DNA of 64,000 bases from an uncultured Psychrobacter sp. (lineage in GTDB: Bacteria; Pseudomonadota; Gammaproteobacteria; Pseudomonadales; Moraxellaceae): positions 186,001-250,000 of the forward strand of contig NZ_CANMRN010000001.1 of NCBI RefSeq assembly GCF_947500265.1, given 5' to 3'. Below, in pieces: positions 37,822 through 47,442 of the stretch; positions within the stretch are counted from its first letter, which is position 1, and each line of letters begins with the position of its first letter. A program made the translations under genes and the position numbers. The notes under the pieces were generated by a model, which was given only the letters and a program-made list of their open reading frames with translations, did no database searches and was not told where the DNA came from.

Positions 37822-39006
37822 ATGGCAACATCTACTAGCCCACGCTTTGATTGGGAAGATCCTTTTTTACTACGTGACCAGCTCACTGAAGAAGAGCGCA
37901 TGGTCACCGACAGCGCGCGTCAGTTTTTTCAAAAAGAGCTGATGCCTGGCATTATTGAGGCCAATCGCAATGAGAATTTTGATCGTAATATCATGCGTCA
38001 AATGGGTGAAATGGGTCTGCTAGGCGTCACGATTGAAGGTTATGGCTGTGCAGGTCTATCAAGTGTCGCCTATGGTCTGATTGCCAAAGAAGTGGAAGCC
38101 GTTGATTCGGGCTACCGTTCAGCGATGAGCGTACAGTCAAGCCTAGTGATGCATCCTATTTGGGCATACGGTACTGAAGAGCAAAGAGAAAAGTATTTGC
38201 CAAAGCTTGCTTCGGGTGAGTACGTAGGATGCTTTGGTTTAACTGAGCCAGACTCTGGGTCAGATCCTTCGTCGATGTCGACTCGTGCACGCGCTGTGGA
38301 TGGCGGTTATGAGCTGACTGGTAATAAAATGTGGATCACCAACAGTCCTATCGCAGACGTATTTGTCGTCTGGGCAAAAGATGATGCTGGCGAGATTCGT
38401 GGTTTTGTTTTAGACAAAGGTATGAAAGGATTGTCTGCGCCGAAAATCGAAGGTAAGTTCTCATTACGTGCGTCAGTCACGGGTGAGATTGTCATGGACA
38501 AAGTATTCGTTCCTGAAGCCAATGCTTTCCCAGATATCCGTGGTCTAAAAGGGCCATTTGGCTGCTTGAATAAAGCCCGTTATGGTATCGCTTGGGGTTC
38601 GATGGGTGCAGCAGAATTCTGTTGGAAAGCCGCCCGTCAATACACGCTTGATCGTAAGCAGTTTGGTCGTCCGCTAGCCGCAACGCAGCTGGTACAGCTA
38701 AAGCTTGCCAATATGCAGACAGAAATCACCTTAGGTCTACAAGCGGCGCTACGCGTTGGTCGTTTGATGGATGAAGACAATGCAGCACCTGAAATGATTT
38801 CACTTATCAAGCGTAATAACTGCGGCAAGGCGCTTGATATCGCTCGCATTGCTCGTGACATGCATGGCGGTAACGGTATCTCTGATGAGTTCCATATCAT
38901 CCGTCACGTGATGAACTTGGAAGCCGTCAATACTTACGAGGGTACACATGATATTCATGCGCTTATCCTAGGCCGTGCACAGACAGGTATTCAAGCGTTC
39001 TTTTAA
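37822..39006 (+). CDS. gcdH: Glutaryl-CoA dehydrogenase
   Basis: FAD enzyme that oxidises and decarboxylates glutaryl-CoA to crotonyl-CoA in lysine, cadaverine and glutarate breakdown. The 394-residue acyl-CoA-dehydrogenase fold has [10 protein letters not shown] near 140 and the catalytic base Glu373 in [17 protein letters not shown], the signature of the GcdH branch. The open frame begins at ATG 37798, but AAGGAG at 37810-37815 is 6 bases from ATG 37822, which is therefore the start. Followed after 196 bases by a class III CoA-transferase gene that can activate glutarate. Confidence 0.92.
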   Translation: MATSTSPRFDWEDPFLLRDQLTEEERMVTDSARQFFQKELMPGIIEANRNENFDRNIMRQMGEMGLLGVTIEGYGCAGLSSVAYGLIAKEVEAVDSGYRSAMSVQSSLVMHPIWAYGTEEQREKYLPKLASGEYVGCFGLTEPDSGSDPSSMSTRARAVDGGYELTGNKMWITNSPIADVFVVWAKDDAGEIRGFVLDKGMKGLSAPKIEGKFSLRASVTGEIVMDKVFVPEANAFPDIRGLKGPFGCLNKARYGIAWGSMGAAEFCWKAARQYTLDRKQFGRPLAATQLVQLKLANMQTEITLGLQAALRVGRLMDEDNAAPEMISLIKRNNCGKALDIARIARDMHGGNGISDEFHIIRHVMNLEAVNTYEGTHDIHALILGRAQTGIQAFF

Positions 39007-39047
39007 GCGTTTTTAGCTAATAATTTTTGGTACAAATGTATTTTATG

Positions 39048-39100
39048 ACGTACGTTACTGCTTGGCTTTTTATCAAAAGAGCATTAACAGTAGCGTACGT
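39048..39100 (+). terminator. Hairpin between gcdH and the CoA-transferase gene
   Basis: ACGTACGTTACTG (39048-39060) pairs with 39088-39100 with one wobble, around a 27-base loop, followed by T4. It could terminate or attenuate gcdH transcription. Confidence 0.5.
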
Positions 39101-39107
39101 TTTTCAG

Positions 39108-39154
39108 TTGTTCTTCATGATTTAACTACTTTGTAATTACATCCTGAAGAACAA
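39108..39154 (+). terminator. Second hairpin between gcdH and the CoA-transferase gene
   Basis: TTGTTCTTCA (39108-39117) pairs perfectly with TGAAGAACAA (39145-39154), loop 27 bases, followed by TTTTAT. It duplicates the arrangement of the preceding hairpin. Confidence 0.45.
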
Positions 39155-39202
39155 TTTTATGATTAAAAAATCGAAAAATACGCCACACAATAAGGGATTA
39201 TT

Positions 39203-40420
39203 ATGACTGTCGATAGTAACAGCAATGACTTGGCAAAGGGCGCATTGCATGGTATCAAGGTGCTCGATTTATCGAGAGTGCTGGCTGGCCCTTCTTGTAC
39301 GCAAGTGTTAGCTGATCTTGGTGCCGAAGTCATCAAAGTTGAGCGTCCGCATATCGGTGATGAAACGCGTCATTGGGCACCGCCAACATTCAGCGATGAT
39401 ACCTCCGCTTATTACGCTACCATTAACCGCAATAAAAAATCGCTGACGATAGATATCACTACGCCGACAGGGCAAAAAATTATTAAGCAGTTAATCGCTG
39501 AGAGTGATATTTTGGTCGAAAACTTCAAAGTTGGTGGTCTGAAAAAATACGGCTTGGATTATGACAGTCTAAAACAGTCCAATCCGCGGCTGATTTATGC
39601 GTCATTGACAGGGTTTGGGCAAACTGGTCCTGACGCCGCGCGGCCTGGTTATGATTATATTATTCAGGGATTATCAGGACTGATGAGCATCACGGGTCCA
39701 AGCGATGGCGAACCGCACAAAGTTGGCGTGGCAGTCGTCGATTTGTTTGCAGGTTTACAGCTGACGATTGGTATACAGGCGGCACTACTGGCGCGTCAAA
39801 ATACGGGTGTTGGTCAACACGTCGATGTGGCATTACTTGATAGCGCGCTCGCCATGCTAGCCAATGTCGGTATGAATCATTTGGCATCAGATAAGATACC
39901 GCCAAGACTTGGCAATCAGCATCCTAATATTGTGCCGTATCAAGTATTTGCTGGTGAGGGCGAGCAGCATTTTATTTTAGCCTGTGGTAACGACAGTCAG
40001 TTTGCCAAACTGTGTGACGTACTTGCGGTTGATTGGTATACCGATGAGCGCTTTGCGACCAATCCACAACGCGTTGCCAATCGCGAACTGCTGTGCGGTG
40101 AGCTGACTAAGCAATTTGCCAAGCAGCCACGTACCTATTGGCTAGAGGTTTTAGACCAAGCAGGTATTCCATGCGGTGCGATTCATAATGTGGCTGAAGC
40201 CTTGGCTATGCCACAAGCGCAAGCAAGGGAGATGATCGTTAATTTTGCGGCACAAGGCAGTCCAGTACGCGCTCTTGGCAACCCTATTAAATTGTCCGCA
40301 TCACCTGTCAGCTATCGTACGCCGCCACCGCAGTTGAGCGAGCATACTGATAGTACGCTTACTGAATTAGGCTATGACAGCGATATGATAGCCAAGCTAA
40401 AAGCTGATGGGATTGTTTGA
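39203..40420 (+). CDS. CaiB/BaiF class III CoA-transferase, probably glutarate-specific
   Basis: A 405-residue class III CoA-transferase with LDLSRVLAGPSCTQ near 21-34, AEVIKVE near 41-47, LVENFKVG near 104-111 and the nucleophile Asp151 in PGYDYIIQGLSG. Paired with gcdH, its likely job is transfer of CoA from succinyl-CoA to glutarate, as proposed for GcdG of pseudomonads and shown for human SUGCT. The family also contains formyl-, carnitine- and mesaconyl-CoA transferases, so the substrate rests on context. AAGGG is 7 bases before the ATG. Confidence 0.85.
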   Translation: MTVDSNSNDLAKGALHGIKVLDLSRVLAGPSCTQVLADLGAEVIKVERPHIGDETRHWAPPTFSDDTSAYYATINRNKKSLTIDITTPTGQKIIKQLIAESDILVENFKVGGLKKYGLDYDSLKQSNPRLIYASLTGFGQTGPDAARPGYDYIIQGLSGLMSITGPSDGEPHKVGVAVVDLFAGLQLTIGIQAALLARQNTGVGQHVDVALLDSALAMLANVGMNHLASDKIPPRLGNQHPNIVPYQVFAGEGEQHFILACGNDSQFAKLCDVLAVDWYTDERFATNPQRVANRELLCGELTKQFAKQPRTYWLEVLDQAGIPCGAIHNVAEALAMPQAQAREMIVNFAAQGSPVRALGNPIKLSASPVSYRTPPPQLSEHTDSTLTELGYDSDMIAKLKADGIV

Positions 40421-40537
40421 AGTAGCGTCGACAGCCGTATATTTATAGTGAAAAATGATAAAAATAACAGCTGGAAAATGTAGTTTCTTAAACAGAATAA
40501 TCTAAAACCAAGTAGTGTCAAACAAGGAATGTTGAGC

Positions 40538-41608
40538 ATGAAAATATACAGCCATGAAAACCTAAGTTTGCATAGACCGTTACCTTATTTTTCTTATGGA
40601 AAGATGCACGAGCCGTTAGAGATACCTGAGCGTATGGTTGAGCTGTTAAAAGCGCCAGTGGCTTTGGGTCTAGAGGTCACTACTGCTACCGATGTTGGCA
40701 TCGCACCAATATTGGCGGTTCATGACTTTGGTTATGTTGAGTTTCTCAAACATGGCTATGATGAGTGGATGGCGGTTGAGGAAGATTTGGGCGCGCAGGT
40801 GCAGACAGGAATTTTTATGCCGTATGATAATCCCGGTATAGGCATCATGGCAAAAGCGGCGAAGTATCAGGCAGACGATAGTGCGCCCATCAGCGAGCAT
40901 TCTTGGACATCTATCTATTGGTCAGCGCAAACGGCACTTAATACAGCTGAAGCACTGCTAAATGATAAGGCAACAGACGCTGAGCGCGCTGACAATCATA
41001 TACAGCTTTGCTTTTCACGGCCGCCTGGTCATCATGCTCGCAAAAGCGCCGCGGGCGGATTTTGCTATCTTAATAATGCTGCCATCATCGCCGAACATTT
41101 ACGCCAAAAGTATAAAAAAATTGCCATTATAGATACGGACATGCATCACGGACAAGGTATCCAAGAAATATTCTACGACCGCAAAGACGTGCTTTATACT
41201 TCAGTACATGGTGATCCTGTTAACTTCTATCCAGCAGTGACAGGACACGCGTTTGAAAAGGGAATTCGTGAAGGTGAGGGCTACAATATCAATTTCCCGA
41301 TGCCGCATGGTACTGATGAAGCAGGGTTCTTTGATTATATTGATAAATCTATTCAGGCGGTGACGTTATTTGATCCTGATGTGATAGTTCATGTATTGGG
41401 TTTTGACGTCTACGAAAACGATCCAGAAGCGCGATGTGCTGTCAGTACCGAAGGCTTTAGAATATTGGCACAAAAGATGGTAGCCTTAAACAAACCGTTG
41501 ATTATCTTAGTGGAAGGTGGTTATTACATTCAAAAGCTCAATGACAACCTGCAAGCATTCCTATTAGGACTGATGGACGAGAACAGCAATAGTGGCAGTA
41601 ATATTTAA
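40538..41608 (+). CDS. Histone-deacetylase-fold acetylpolyamine amidohydrolase
   Basis: A 356-residue zinc hydrolase of the arginase/deacetylase fold. The general-base pair His165/His166 (PPGHHARKS), zinc ligands Asp201 and His203 (IDTDMHHGQG), a further Asp in LGFDVYENDPE near 288 and the catalytic Tyr in GGYY near 328 are visible. The HGDP...YP...G stretch resembles acetylpolyamine amidohydrolase, which removes acetyl groups from acetylputrescine or acetylcadaverine. The location inside a polyamine catabolic cluster supports that role. AAGGA touches ATG 40529 but is 9 bases from ATG 40538, the chosen start. Confidence 0.84.
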   Translation: MKIYSHENLSLHRPLPYFSYGKMHEPLEIPERMVELLKAPVALGLEVTTATDVGIAPILAVHDFGYVEFLKHGYDEWMAVEEDLGAQVQTGIFMPYDNPGIGIMAKAAKYQADDSAPISEHSWTSIYWSAQTALNTAEALLNDKATDAERADNHIQLCFSRPPGHHARKSAAGGFCYLNNAAIIAEHLRQKYKKIAIIDTDMHHGQGIQEIFYDRKDVLYTSVHGDPVNFYPAVTGHAFEKGIREGEGYNINFPMPHGTDEAGFFDYIDKSIQAVTLFDPDVIVHVLGFDVYENDPEARCAVSTEGFRILAQKMVALNKPLIILVEGGYYIQKLNDNLQAFLLGLMDENSNSGSNI

Positions 41609-41625
41609 ATCAAATTGAAAGTAAT

Positions 41626-41671
41626 AAAATAGGTCGCAGAGTGTAGGAGTAAACACTGCGACCTATTTTTT
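41626..41671. terminator. Bidirectional terminator between the deacetylase and IclR genes
   Basis: AAAATAGGTCGCAG pairs with CTGCGACCTATTTT with a 2-base bulge lower in the hairpin; T6 follows. It separates convergent genes. Confidence 0.88.
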
Positions 41672-41686
41672 ATAGATTCCTACCAA

Positions 41687-42451
41687 TTATGAATTTGCAG
41701 TAAAGCCTAAATGCTGCTCGATTTGCTCCGCCAATTCAATCAATACCGCACTGACCTCAGCCCGTTTAGACTCATACTCTCCTTGCAAAAAACTCACTGC
41801 CATACCAGCGACTGCGTTGCCTGACGCATTACGGATATAAGTGCCCAAGCAATACATTCCATCGCGCAACTGTCCATCATCGAGCGATACTCGACTATCC
41901 TGAATCGCGACAAGCTCAGTTGCCAAATCGGTAAAATTCTTGACCCCATGTTGGGTCATCGGCATCGGAAACGTATCTTTATACAATGATTTGATACTGT
42001 CTATCGACAACGTCGATAGCATGGCTTTGCCTGTCGCCGAAAATACCGCAGGTACACGAACGCCTGCTCGAAAAGTAAAGCCAAGCGGTGCAGGTGACTC
42101 ATGACAAGCCAAAAATACCACTTCGCCCAAATCAAGCTTTGACAAGGTAACCGTGTGCTGAAGAAGTACCGGATACTGCACGATCAAATCTTTAAACAAC
42201 TGCACTACGCCTTGCTGCTGTTCGTACTTACCTGCCCAATACATCAAATATGAACCCAAATAAAAACGGCTTTCAGGGTCTTTGTAAATGACGTGCTTGG
42301 TCAATAGACTCTGCAAAATATTGTGAGTGGAGCTACGCGGTAGCCCAAGCTCTTTTGCGATATGAGCCGCTGTCAGAGGCTGTGAGCTATCGGTAATCAA
42401 GTCCAAAATCTGAAACGTTTTGTCTAGCGCAGGCACGGCAGTCGAGCTCAT
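41687..42451 (-). CDS. IclR family transcriptional regulator (gab branch)
   Basis: A 254-residue IclR regulator with the winged helix-turn-helix at about 8-70 (LTAAHIAKELGLPRSSTHNIL) and the effector domain after it (FSATGKAML near 137 and the GMYCLGTYI region). It is divergent from gabD; two copies of a GTATAT-GAA-type element lie just downstream of the gabD -10 box, suggesting it represses gabD. AGG is 7 bases before the ATG. Effector unknown; a semialdehyde or glutarate-type acid is a reasonable guess. Confidence 0.84.
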   Translation of the reverse strand: MSSTAVPALDKTFQILDLITDSSQPLTAAHIAKELGLPRSSTHNILQSLLTKHVIYKDPESRFYLGSYLMYWAGKYEQQQGVVQLFKDLIVQYPVLLQHTVTLSKLDLGEVVFLACHESPAPLGFTFRAGVRVPAVFSATGKAMLSTLSIDSIKSLYKDTFPMPMTQHGVKNFTDLATELVAIQDSRVSLDDGQLRDGMYCLGTYIRNASGNAVAGMAVSFLQGEYESKRAEVSAVLIELAEQIEQHLGFTANS

Positions 42452-42555
42452 AAATAACCTATAAAGTGAAATAAAAGAAAGAAGTACAAGATAATTTTTA
42501 AAATAATGAGATTAAGGGTTGCAAATCGCGTCATATCGTTCTTATAATGACGTCT

Positions 42556-42588
42556 CGTATATAGAATACGTGTTCAGTATATTGAACA
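42556..42588. promoter_or_regulatory. Candidate IclR operator before gabD
   Basis: GTATATAGAATA (from 42557) and GTATATTGAACA (from 42577) repeat at a 20-base interval. The second half is also a palindrome, TGTTCA-6-TGAACA (42571-42588), and CGTAT-5-ATACG lies at 42556-42570. A perfect TATAAT sits at 42543-42548, so the operator would overlap the transcription start. Confidence 0.55.
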
Positions 42589-42671
42589 AATAATGAATTA
42601 TCAATAATTATTTACGACTTACCATTGTATCCATTCTTATAAATACATCCTATATGACAAGGAGCGTCAAC

Positions 42672-44135
42672 ATGTCACACGCGCTGCAGTTATCAAATCC
42701 AGATTTACTCAAACAATCTTGCTTTATCAAAGACGGCTGGCATGCTGCTAGTGATGAAGCTGTGCTCGATGTAAACAATCCTTTTAATGGCGAGCTCATT
42801 GGTACTGTACCAAGCCTCACCACAGAAGATGTCAACGAAGCCGTTGCTTACGCTCATGATGTCCAAGCAGACTGGGCAGCAAAAACCGCCAAAGAGCGTG
42901 CAGAGTTATTGCAAAAGTGGGCTGATCTAATCGATGCCAATAAAGAAGATTTGGCCATCATTATGACCGCTGAACAAGGTAAGCCACTGACTGAATCACG
43001 TGGTGAAGTAGGTTATGCCAACAGCTTTATCCGTTGGTTTGCCGAAGAAGGCAAACGCGTCTATGGTGATGTGATTCCTGCTAATAGCACGCAGCTACGT
43101 CATGTCGTTCTCAAGCAGCCGGTTGGTGTTTGTGCCGCTATCACGCCTTGGAACTTCCCAGCTGCGATGATCACGCGCAAAGTTGCTCCTGCACTAGCAG
43201 CAGGCTGTACGATTATCGTCAAACCTGCTACCGAGACACCTTACTCTGCATTGGCACTAGGTGTGTTGGCAGAGCAAGCGGGCATTCCAGCTGGCGTCAT
43301 TCAGGTCGTAACCGGTAAGTCTTCTGTCATCGGCGACATCCTAACGGGTGATGCTCGCATTCATAAACTATCATTTACAGGCTCTACAGAAGTAGGCCGT
43401 ACGCTGATGGCACAATGCGCACCGACTATTAAGAAGCTGTCGTTAGAGTTGGGTGGCAATGCGCCATTTATCGTCTTTGATGATGCCGATCTAGAGAAAG
43501 CCGCTACAGGTTTGATCGCTTCTAAATATCGTAATGCTGGTCAGACCTGTGTCTGCGCCAATCGCGTATATGTTCAAGACAGCATTAAAGATAAGTTCTT
43601 AGATGTCTTTGTCAAAAAAGTCGCTGAATTAAAAGTGGGTAACGGCTTAGAAGAAGGGGTAGATATCGGCCCTCTTATCAACAAAAAAGCGTTAGATAAA
43701 GTTCAAGCCTTGCTAAAAGATGCACTAGATAAAGGCGCAAAACTGGTCACTGGTGGTAGTGTCAATGACGCTTCAGAACTGACTTATAACCCAACGGTTA
43801 TTACAGATATTAGTAGTGATATGGACATCGCTTCTGAAGAAATCTTCGGACCAATTGCGACTATCTTTACCTTCAAAGACGAAATAGAAGTTATCCGTGC
43901 TGCTAACGATACGATTTATGGCTTGGCCGCTTACTTCTATAGTAGCGACTATGCACGTTCATGGCGCGTTACCGAAGGTCTTGAGTACGGCATCATCGGT
44001 CACAACACGGGTTTAATTTCTACAGAAGTTGCCCCATTTGGCGGTGTGAAGCAATCTGGGTTTGGCCGTGAAGGCTCAAAATACGGCATCGAGGACTATA
44101 TCACGACCAAATACTGGTGCTCTGATATCACCTAA
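42672..44135 (+). CDS. gabD: Succinate-semialdehyde (glutarate-semialdehyde) dehydrogenase
   Basis: A 487-residue aldehyde dehydrogenase oxidising succinate semialdehyde to succinate; homologues (DavD) also use glutarate semialdehyde. The catalytic Cys293 in GQTCVC and Glu259 in LELGGNAP are present, as is ITPWNFPAAMITRK near 155-168; NADP preference is typical of this GabD branch. AAGGAG is 7 bases before ATG 42672, so the upstream ATG at 42654 is not the start. It is followed by gabT after 201 bases and is divergent from an IclR gene. Confidence 0.92.
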   Translation: MSHALQLSNPDLLKQSCFIKDGWHAASDEAVLDVNNPFNGELIGTVPSLTTEDVNEAVAYAHDVQADWAAKTAKERAELLQKWADLIDANKEDLAIIMTAEQGKPLTESRGEVGYANSFIRWFAEEGKRVYGDVIPANSTQLRHVVLKQPVGVCAAITPWNFPAAMITRKVAPALAAGCTIIVKPATETPYSALALGVLAEQAGIPAGVIQVVTGKSSVIGDILTGDARIHKLSFTGSTEVGRTLMAQCAPTIKKLSLELGGNAPFIVFDDADLEKAATGLIASKYRNAGQTCVCANRVYVQDSIKDKFLDVFVKKVAELKVGNGLEEGVDIGPLINKKALDKVQALLKDALDKGAKLVTGGSVNDASELTYNPTVITDISSDMDIASEEIFGPIATIFTFKDEIEVIRAANDTIYGLAAYFYSSDYARSWRVTEGLEYGIIGHNTGLISTEVAPFGGVKQSGFGREGSKYGIEDYITTKYWCSDIT

Positions 44136-44336
44136 TAGCCATAACTTAATGAGTTGGCTTAATGGTTAGCACAGTAACAATTAAAAAAGAAAAAACTAGC
44201 GCAAATTTTTAGATATCTATGGTGTTTTGGGTCAAACAAGCATCATTTGATATCTACTGAGTACAAAGATAAACATCAAATAAACCGCCATTCACTAGAT
44301 GGCACTTATGTTACGAACAAAGAAAAGGACATTCCC

Positions 44337-45596
44337 ATGACTACCAATCAATCATTACTTGAGCGCCGCAAAGCTGTTTTACCAACAGGACTTGGGGTTG
44401 CCTTTCCTATCTTTGCAGAAAGAGCAAAGAACTCAGAAATCTGGGACATCGAAGGCAAGCGTTATATCGACTTTGTCGGTGGTATCTCAGTATTGAACAC
44501 CGGTCATAGCCATCCAAAAATCACCCAACGTGTCCATGAGCAGCTAGACAAATTTACGCACACTGCGGCGCAAATGATCAACTATGAATGCTATGTGGAT
44601 TTGGCTGAAAAGCTATGCGAAAAAGCGCCTATCAGCGGCGATACCAAAGCGTTCTTTTTGACCACTGGCGCAGAAGCGGTTGAAAACTGCATCAAGATTG
44701 CTCGTGCTAAAACCCGTCGTCCAGGCGTGATTTCTTTTGTTGGTGGCTGGCATGGTCGTACCATGATGTGTATGAGCCTGACAGGCAAAGTGTTGCCATA
44801 CAAAAAGAACTTTGGCCCGATGCCAGGACCTGTATTCCATGCGTTGTTCCCTGCAGAAGAGTTGAACGTAACAGAAGCGCAAGCGCTACACAGCCTTGAC
44901 ATGATTTTCCAAGCAGATATCGATCCTAGTGAAGTGGCTGCAATGATCATTGAGCCAGTCCAAGGCGAGGGTGGTTTCCATCAGGTAACGCCGTCATTTG
45001 CTAAAGCATTGCGTGAGATTTGTGATGAGCATGGCATCGTGCTTATTTTTGACGAAGTACAGTGTGGTTTCGCTAGAACCGGTACCTTGTTCGCTACTGA
45101 ACAGCTAGGCGTTGAGCCTGATCTAATGACTGCTGCGAAGAGTTTGGCGGGTGGTTATCCTATCTCTGCGGTCATCGGTCGTGCTGACATTATGGATGCG
45201 CCGCAAGTAGGCGGCTTGGGCGGTACTTACTCTGGTAATCCACTTGCTTGTGTTGCGGCACTTGCTGTTATGGAAGTTATCGAAGAAGAAAACTTACTTG
45301 AGCGTAGTGTAGTGATTGGTGATACCATCGCCGCGTTCTTAAAAGGCTTGAACCTAAGCAGTATCGGTCATATCCGTTATAAGGGCGCGATGTTAGCGTT
45401 TGAATTGATTGATAGCGAAGGCAAGCCTGATGCCGCCGCAGCAGCCAATCTAAAAGCAAAATCATTTGAGCAAGGCTTGCTATTAGCGTCTTGTGGTATG
45501 TATGGCAATGCCATTCGTGTGATGGTGCCATTGACAGTTGAAGATGAAGTGCTACAAGAAGGCCTTGATATCATCAAAGGTATTCTAACGGCATAA
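44337..45596 (+). CDS. gabT: 4-aminobutyrate (5-aminovalerate) aminotransferase
   Basis: PLP enzyme moving the amino group of GABA to 2-oxoglutarate, giving succinate semialdehyde and glutamate; DavT homologues do the same with 5-aminovalerate. The 419-residue protein has the PLP lysine Lys268 in AAKSLAGG, the same position as in E. coli GabT, TGAEAVENCIKIAR near 109-122, and DEVQCGFARTG near 239. The open frame continues 30 codons upstream, but AAGGA is 7 bases from ATG 44337, which fits the family start. With gabD and the nearby gcdH it could serve both C4 and C5 routes. Confidence 0.93.
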   Translation: MTTNQSLLERRKAVLPTGLGVAFPIFAERAKNSEIWDIEGKRYIDFVGGISVLNTGHSHPKITQRVHEQLDKFTHTAAQMINYECYVDLAEKLCEKAPISGDTKAFFLTTGAEAVENCIKIARAKTRRPGVISFVGGWHGRTMMCMSLTGKVLPYKKNFGPMPGPVFHALFPAEELNVTEAQALHSLDMIFQADIDPSEVAAMIIEPVQGEGGFHQVTPSFAKALREICDEHGIVLIFDEVQCGFARTGTLFATEQLGVEPDLMTAAKSLAGGYPISAVIGRADIMDAPQVGGLGGTYSGNPLACVAALAVMEVIEEENLLERSVVIGDTIAAFLKGLNLSSIGHIRYKGAMLAFELIDSEGKPDAAAAANLKAKSFEQGLLLASCGMYGNAIRVMVPLTVEDEVLQEGLDIIKGILTA

Positions 45597-45714
45597 GCAA
45601 TACTGAGTGTTATTTACTTTAGCGATGGAGCGCTTTTAACCAAGTACAGCTAGTTCAAGTACCTATATTGGTTAAAAGATTGTATGAAAGATAACGGCAA
45701 GGTTGCCCTTATAA

Positions 45715-45769
45715 CACTCGCTTTGAGTGAGTTTTTTAACGGCGCCTTGCAAGTCAAGACGCCGTTTTT
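45715..45769 (+). terminator. Two consecutive hairpins after gabT
   Basis: CACTC/GAGTG (45715-45729) is followed by AG and T6; then AACGGCG (45738-45744) pairs with CGCCGTT (45760-45766) and ends in T5. Together they form a double terminator in the 324-base gap before the permease gene; the rest of the gap shows only a small GGCAA/TTGCC hairpin. Confidence 0.75.
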
Positions 45770-45920
45770 GTTTTTGCTGTTTGAATACTATACCGATAGC
45801 AAAGTTAAACTTTGCGGCGACGCGACAGACACAACAAACATGATGGGTATGATCCCATGAAACAAAAATAGTGTAGCTGTAACAGGCTCACACGGATGAA
45901 ACACAGACAAGGAGTAGGTT

Positions 45921-47363
45921 ATGTCTGAATTAAAAAAGTCGCTAGGGGTGTTCGATATTATTGCACTGGCATTCGGTGCAATGGTTGGTTGGGGCTGGGT
46001 TGTACTGGCAGGTAGTTGGATCATCTCGGCAGGTATATGGGGCGCAATTAGCGCCTTTTTAATAGGCGGTCTGGTAGTCGTTTTGATTGGCGTGACGTAT
46101 GCTGAACTTGCAGCTTCTATGCCAATTACTGGCGGTGAGCATACCTATACCCACCGTGCACTAGGGGTCAATGTTTCCTTTATTTGCTCATGGAGTATTT
46201 TATTCGGTTACTTCTCAGTCGTCGCATTCGAGGCAGTAGCGCTGCCCACCGTCGTCGAATATATTATTCCCAATTATAGCCAAGGGTATCTTTGGAATGT
46301 TGCTGGCTGGGATGTTTACGCCACTTGGGTAGGCGTCGGGATGCTAGGCTCAGTGATTGTTACTTGGCTGAACATACGCGGTATGGAAGTCAGTGCGTGG
46401 TTTCAAAAAACAGCAGTCGTCGGTATCTTTCTAGTAGGTATATTACTGTTCGTAGGTGCATTACTATTTAGTCCTGAAACTTCTAATACCGTACAAGCGC
46501 CTAACTTTATTGGTGGTATGGGTGGCATCATGACGGTGATGGTAATGGTACCGTTCTTATTCGTTGGCTTCGATGTCATTCCTCAAGCTGCAGAAGAAAT
46601 CAATCTATCTCGTCCGAACATCGGTAAGTTTTTGATCGTCTCTATTATTATCGCCGTGCTGTGGTATGTAGCAGTCGCTTGGAGTGTAGGCAAGACTTTA
46701 CCGCTATTACAAGCACAAGACTCAACGTTGGCTACTGCTGATGCGATGACCAATGCTTGGAATGGTAAATGGGCTGGTACCTTGCTAGTTATTGGCGGTG
46801 TGCTGGGTATTTTATCGAGCTGGAATGCGTTTCTTATTGGTGGTAGTCGTCTGCTATATGCTATGGGCAAAACGCACATGTTGCCACAGTTTTTGTGCAA
46901 GCTGCATCCGAAATATAATACGCCCGTCAATGCGATTTTATTGATCGGTGGTCTCGCGACACTTGCGCCATTATTTGGTCGCAAAATGCTGGTATGGATT
47001 GTAGATGCTGGTGGGTTCGGTATCGTTATTGCTTATACTTGTGTGGCTCTTTCATTCTTAGTGCTGCGTTACCGTGAGCCTGATATGGTACGTCCGTTTA
47101 GAGTACCAGCAGGTAAATTGGTTGGTATTATCACTATTATCTTAAGTCTTGGGATGTTGGCACTATATCTACCAGGTATGCCATCAGCACTGGTTGCTAT
47201 TGAGTGGTGGATTTTCCTTGGTTGGATCGTACTTGGTGGGGTATTGTACGGTTATGCTACGATGAAGAATCCTGGTAAGAGCAAAGATATTATGGATCAT
47301 GAGCTGCGTGAGCTAAAAACGGCTAACCAGCAATGGTTAAAAGACAATCCACATAAAAAGTAG
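45921..47363 (+). CDS. APC superfamily amino acid/amine permease
   Basis: A 480-residue permease with twelve predicted helices. The start SLGVFDIIALAFGAMVGWGWVV matches the first helix of APC carriers, with a glycine-rich unwound segment. The GFDVIPQAAEEI motif near 215-226 is seen in amino acid and polyamine APC members. Substrates are likely GABA, putrescine or a related amine, inferred from its place between gabT and the aguBA/puu genes. AAGGAG is 6 bases before the ATG. A strong terminator follows. Confidence 0.82.
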   Translation: MSELKKSLGVFDIIALAFGAMVGWGWVVLAGSWIISAGIWGAISAFLIGGLVVVLIGVTYAELAASMPITGGEHTYTHRALGVNVSFICSWSILFGYFSVVAFEAVALPTVVEYIIPNYSQGYLWNVAGWDVYATWVGVGMLGSVIVTWLNIRGMEVSAWFQKTAVVGIFLVGILLFVGALLFSPETSNTVQAPNFIGGMGGIMTVMVMVPFLFVGFDVIPQAAEEINLSRPNIGKFLIVSIIIAVLWYVAVAWSVGKTLPLLQAQDSTLATADAMTNAWNGKWAGTLLVIGGVLGILSSWNAFLIGGSRLLYAMGKTHMLPQFLCKLHPKYNTPVNAILLIGGLATLAPLFGRKMLVWIVDAGGFGIVIAYTCVALSFLVLRYREPDMVRPFRVPAGKLVGIITIILSLGMLALYLPGMPSALVAIEWWIFLGWIVLGGVLYGYATMKNPGKSKDIMDHELRELKTANQQWLKDNPHKK

Positions 47364-47385
47364 ACTTACTTTAATTACCTTTGCA

Positions 47386-47420
47386 TAAAAAAGCCTAACG
47401 TCAAACGTTAGGCTTTTTTT
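47386..47420. terminator. Bidirectional terminator after the permease gene
   Basis: AAGCCTAACGT (47391-47401) pairs with ACGTTAGGCTT (47405-47415) around CAA, with A and T runs on either side. Confidence 0.9.
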
Positions 47421-47442
47421 ATTTAACTAAGGTTTTAATCTA

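Noticed and set aside
40538..41608. True histone deacetylase role
   Set aside because: Same fold, but the segments resemble acetylpolyamine amidohydrolase and the context is amine catabolism; a chromatin role makes no sense here.
44247..44336. 30-residue N-terminal extension of gabT
   Set aside because: The strong ribosome binding site before ATG 44337 and the usual length of GabT argue for the shorter protein.
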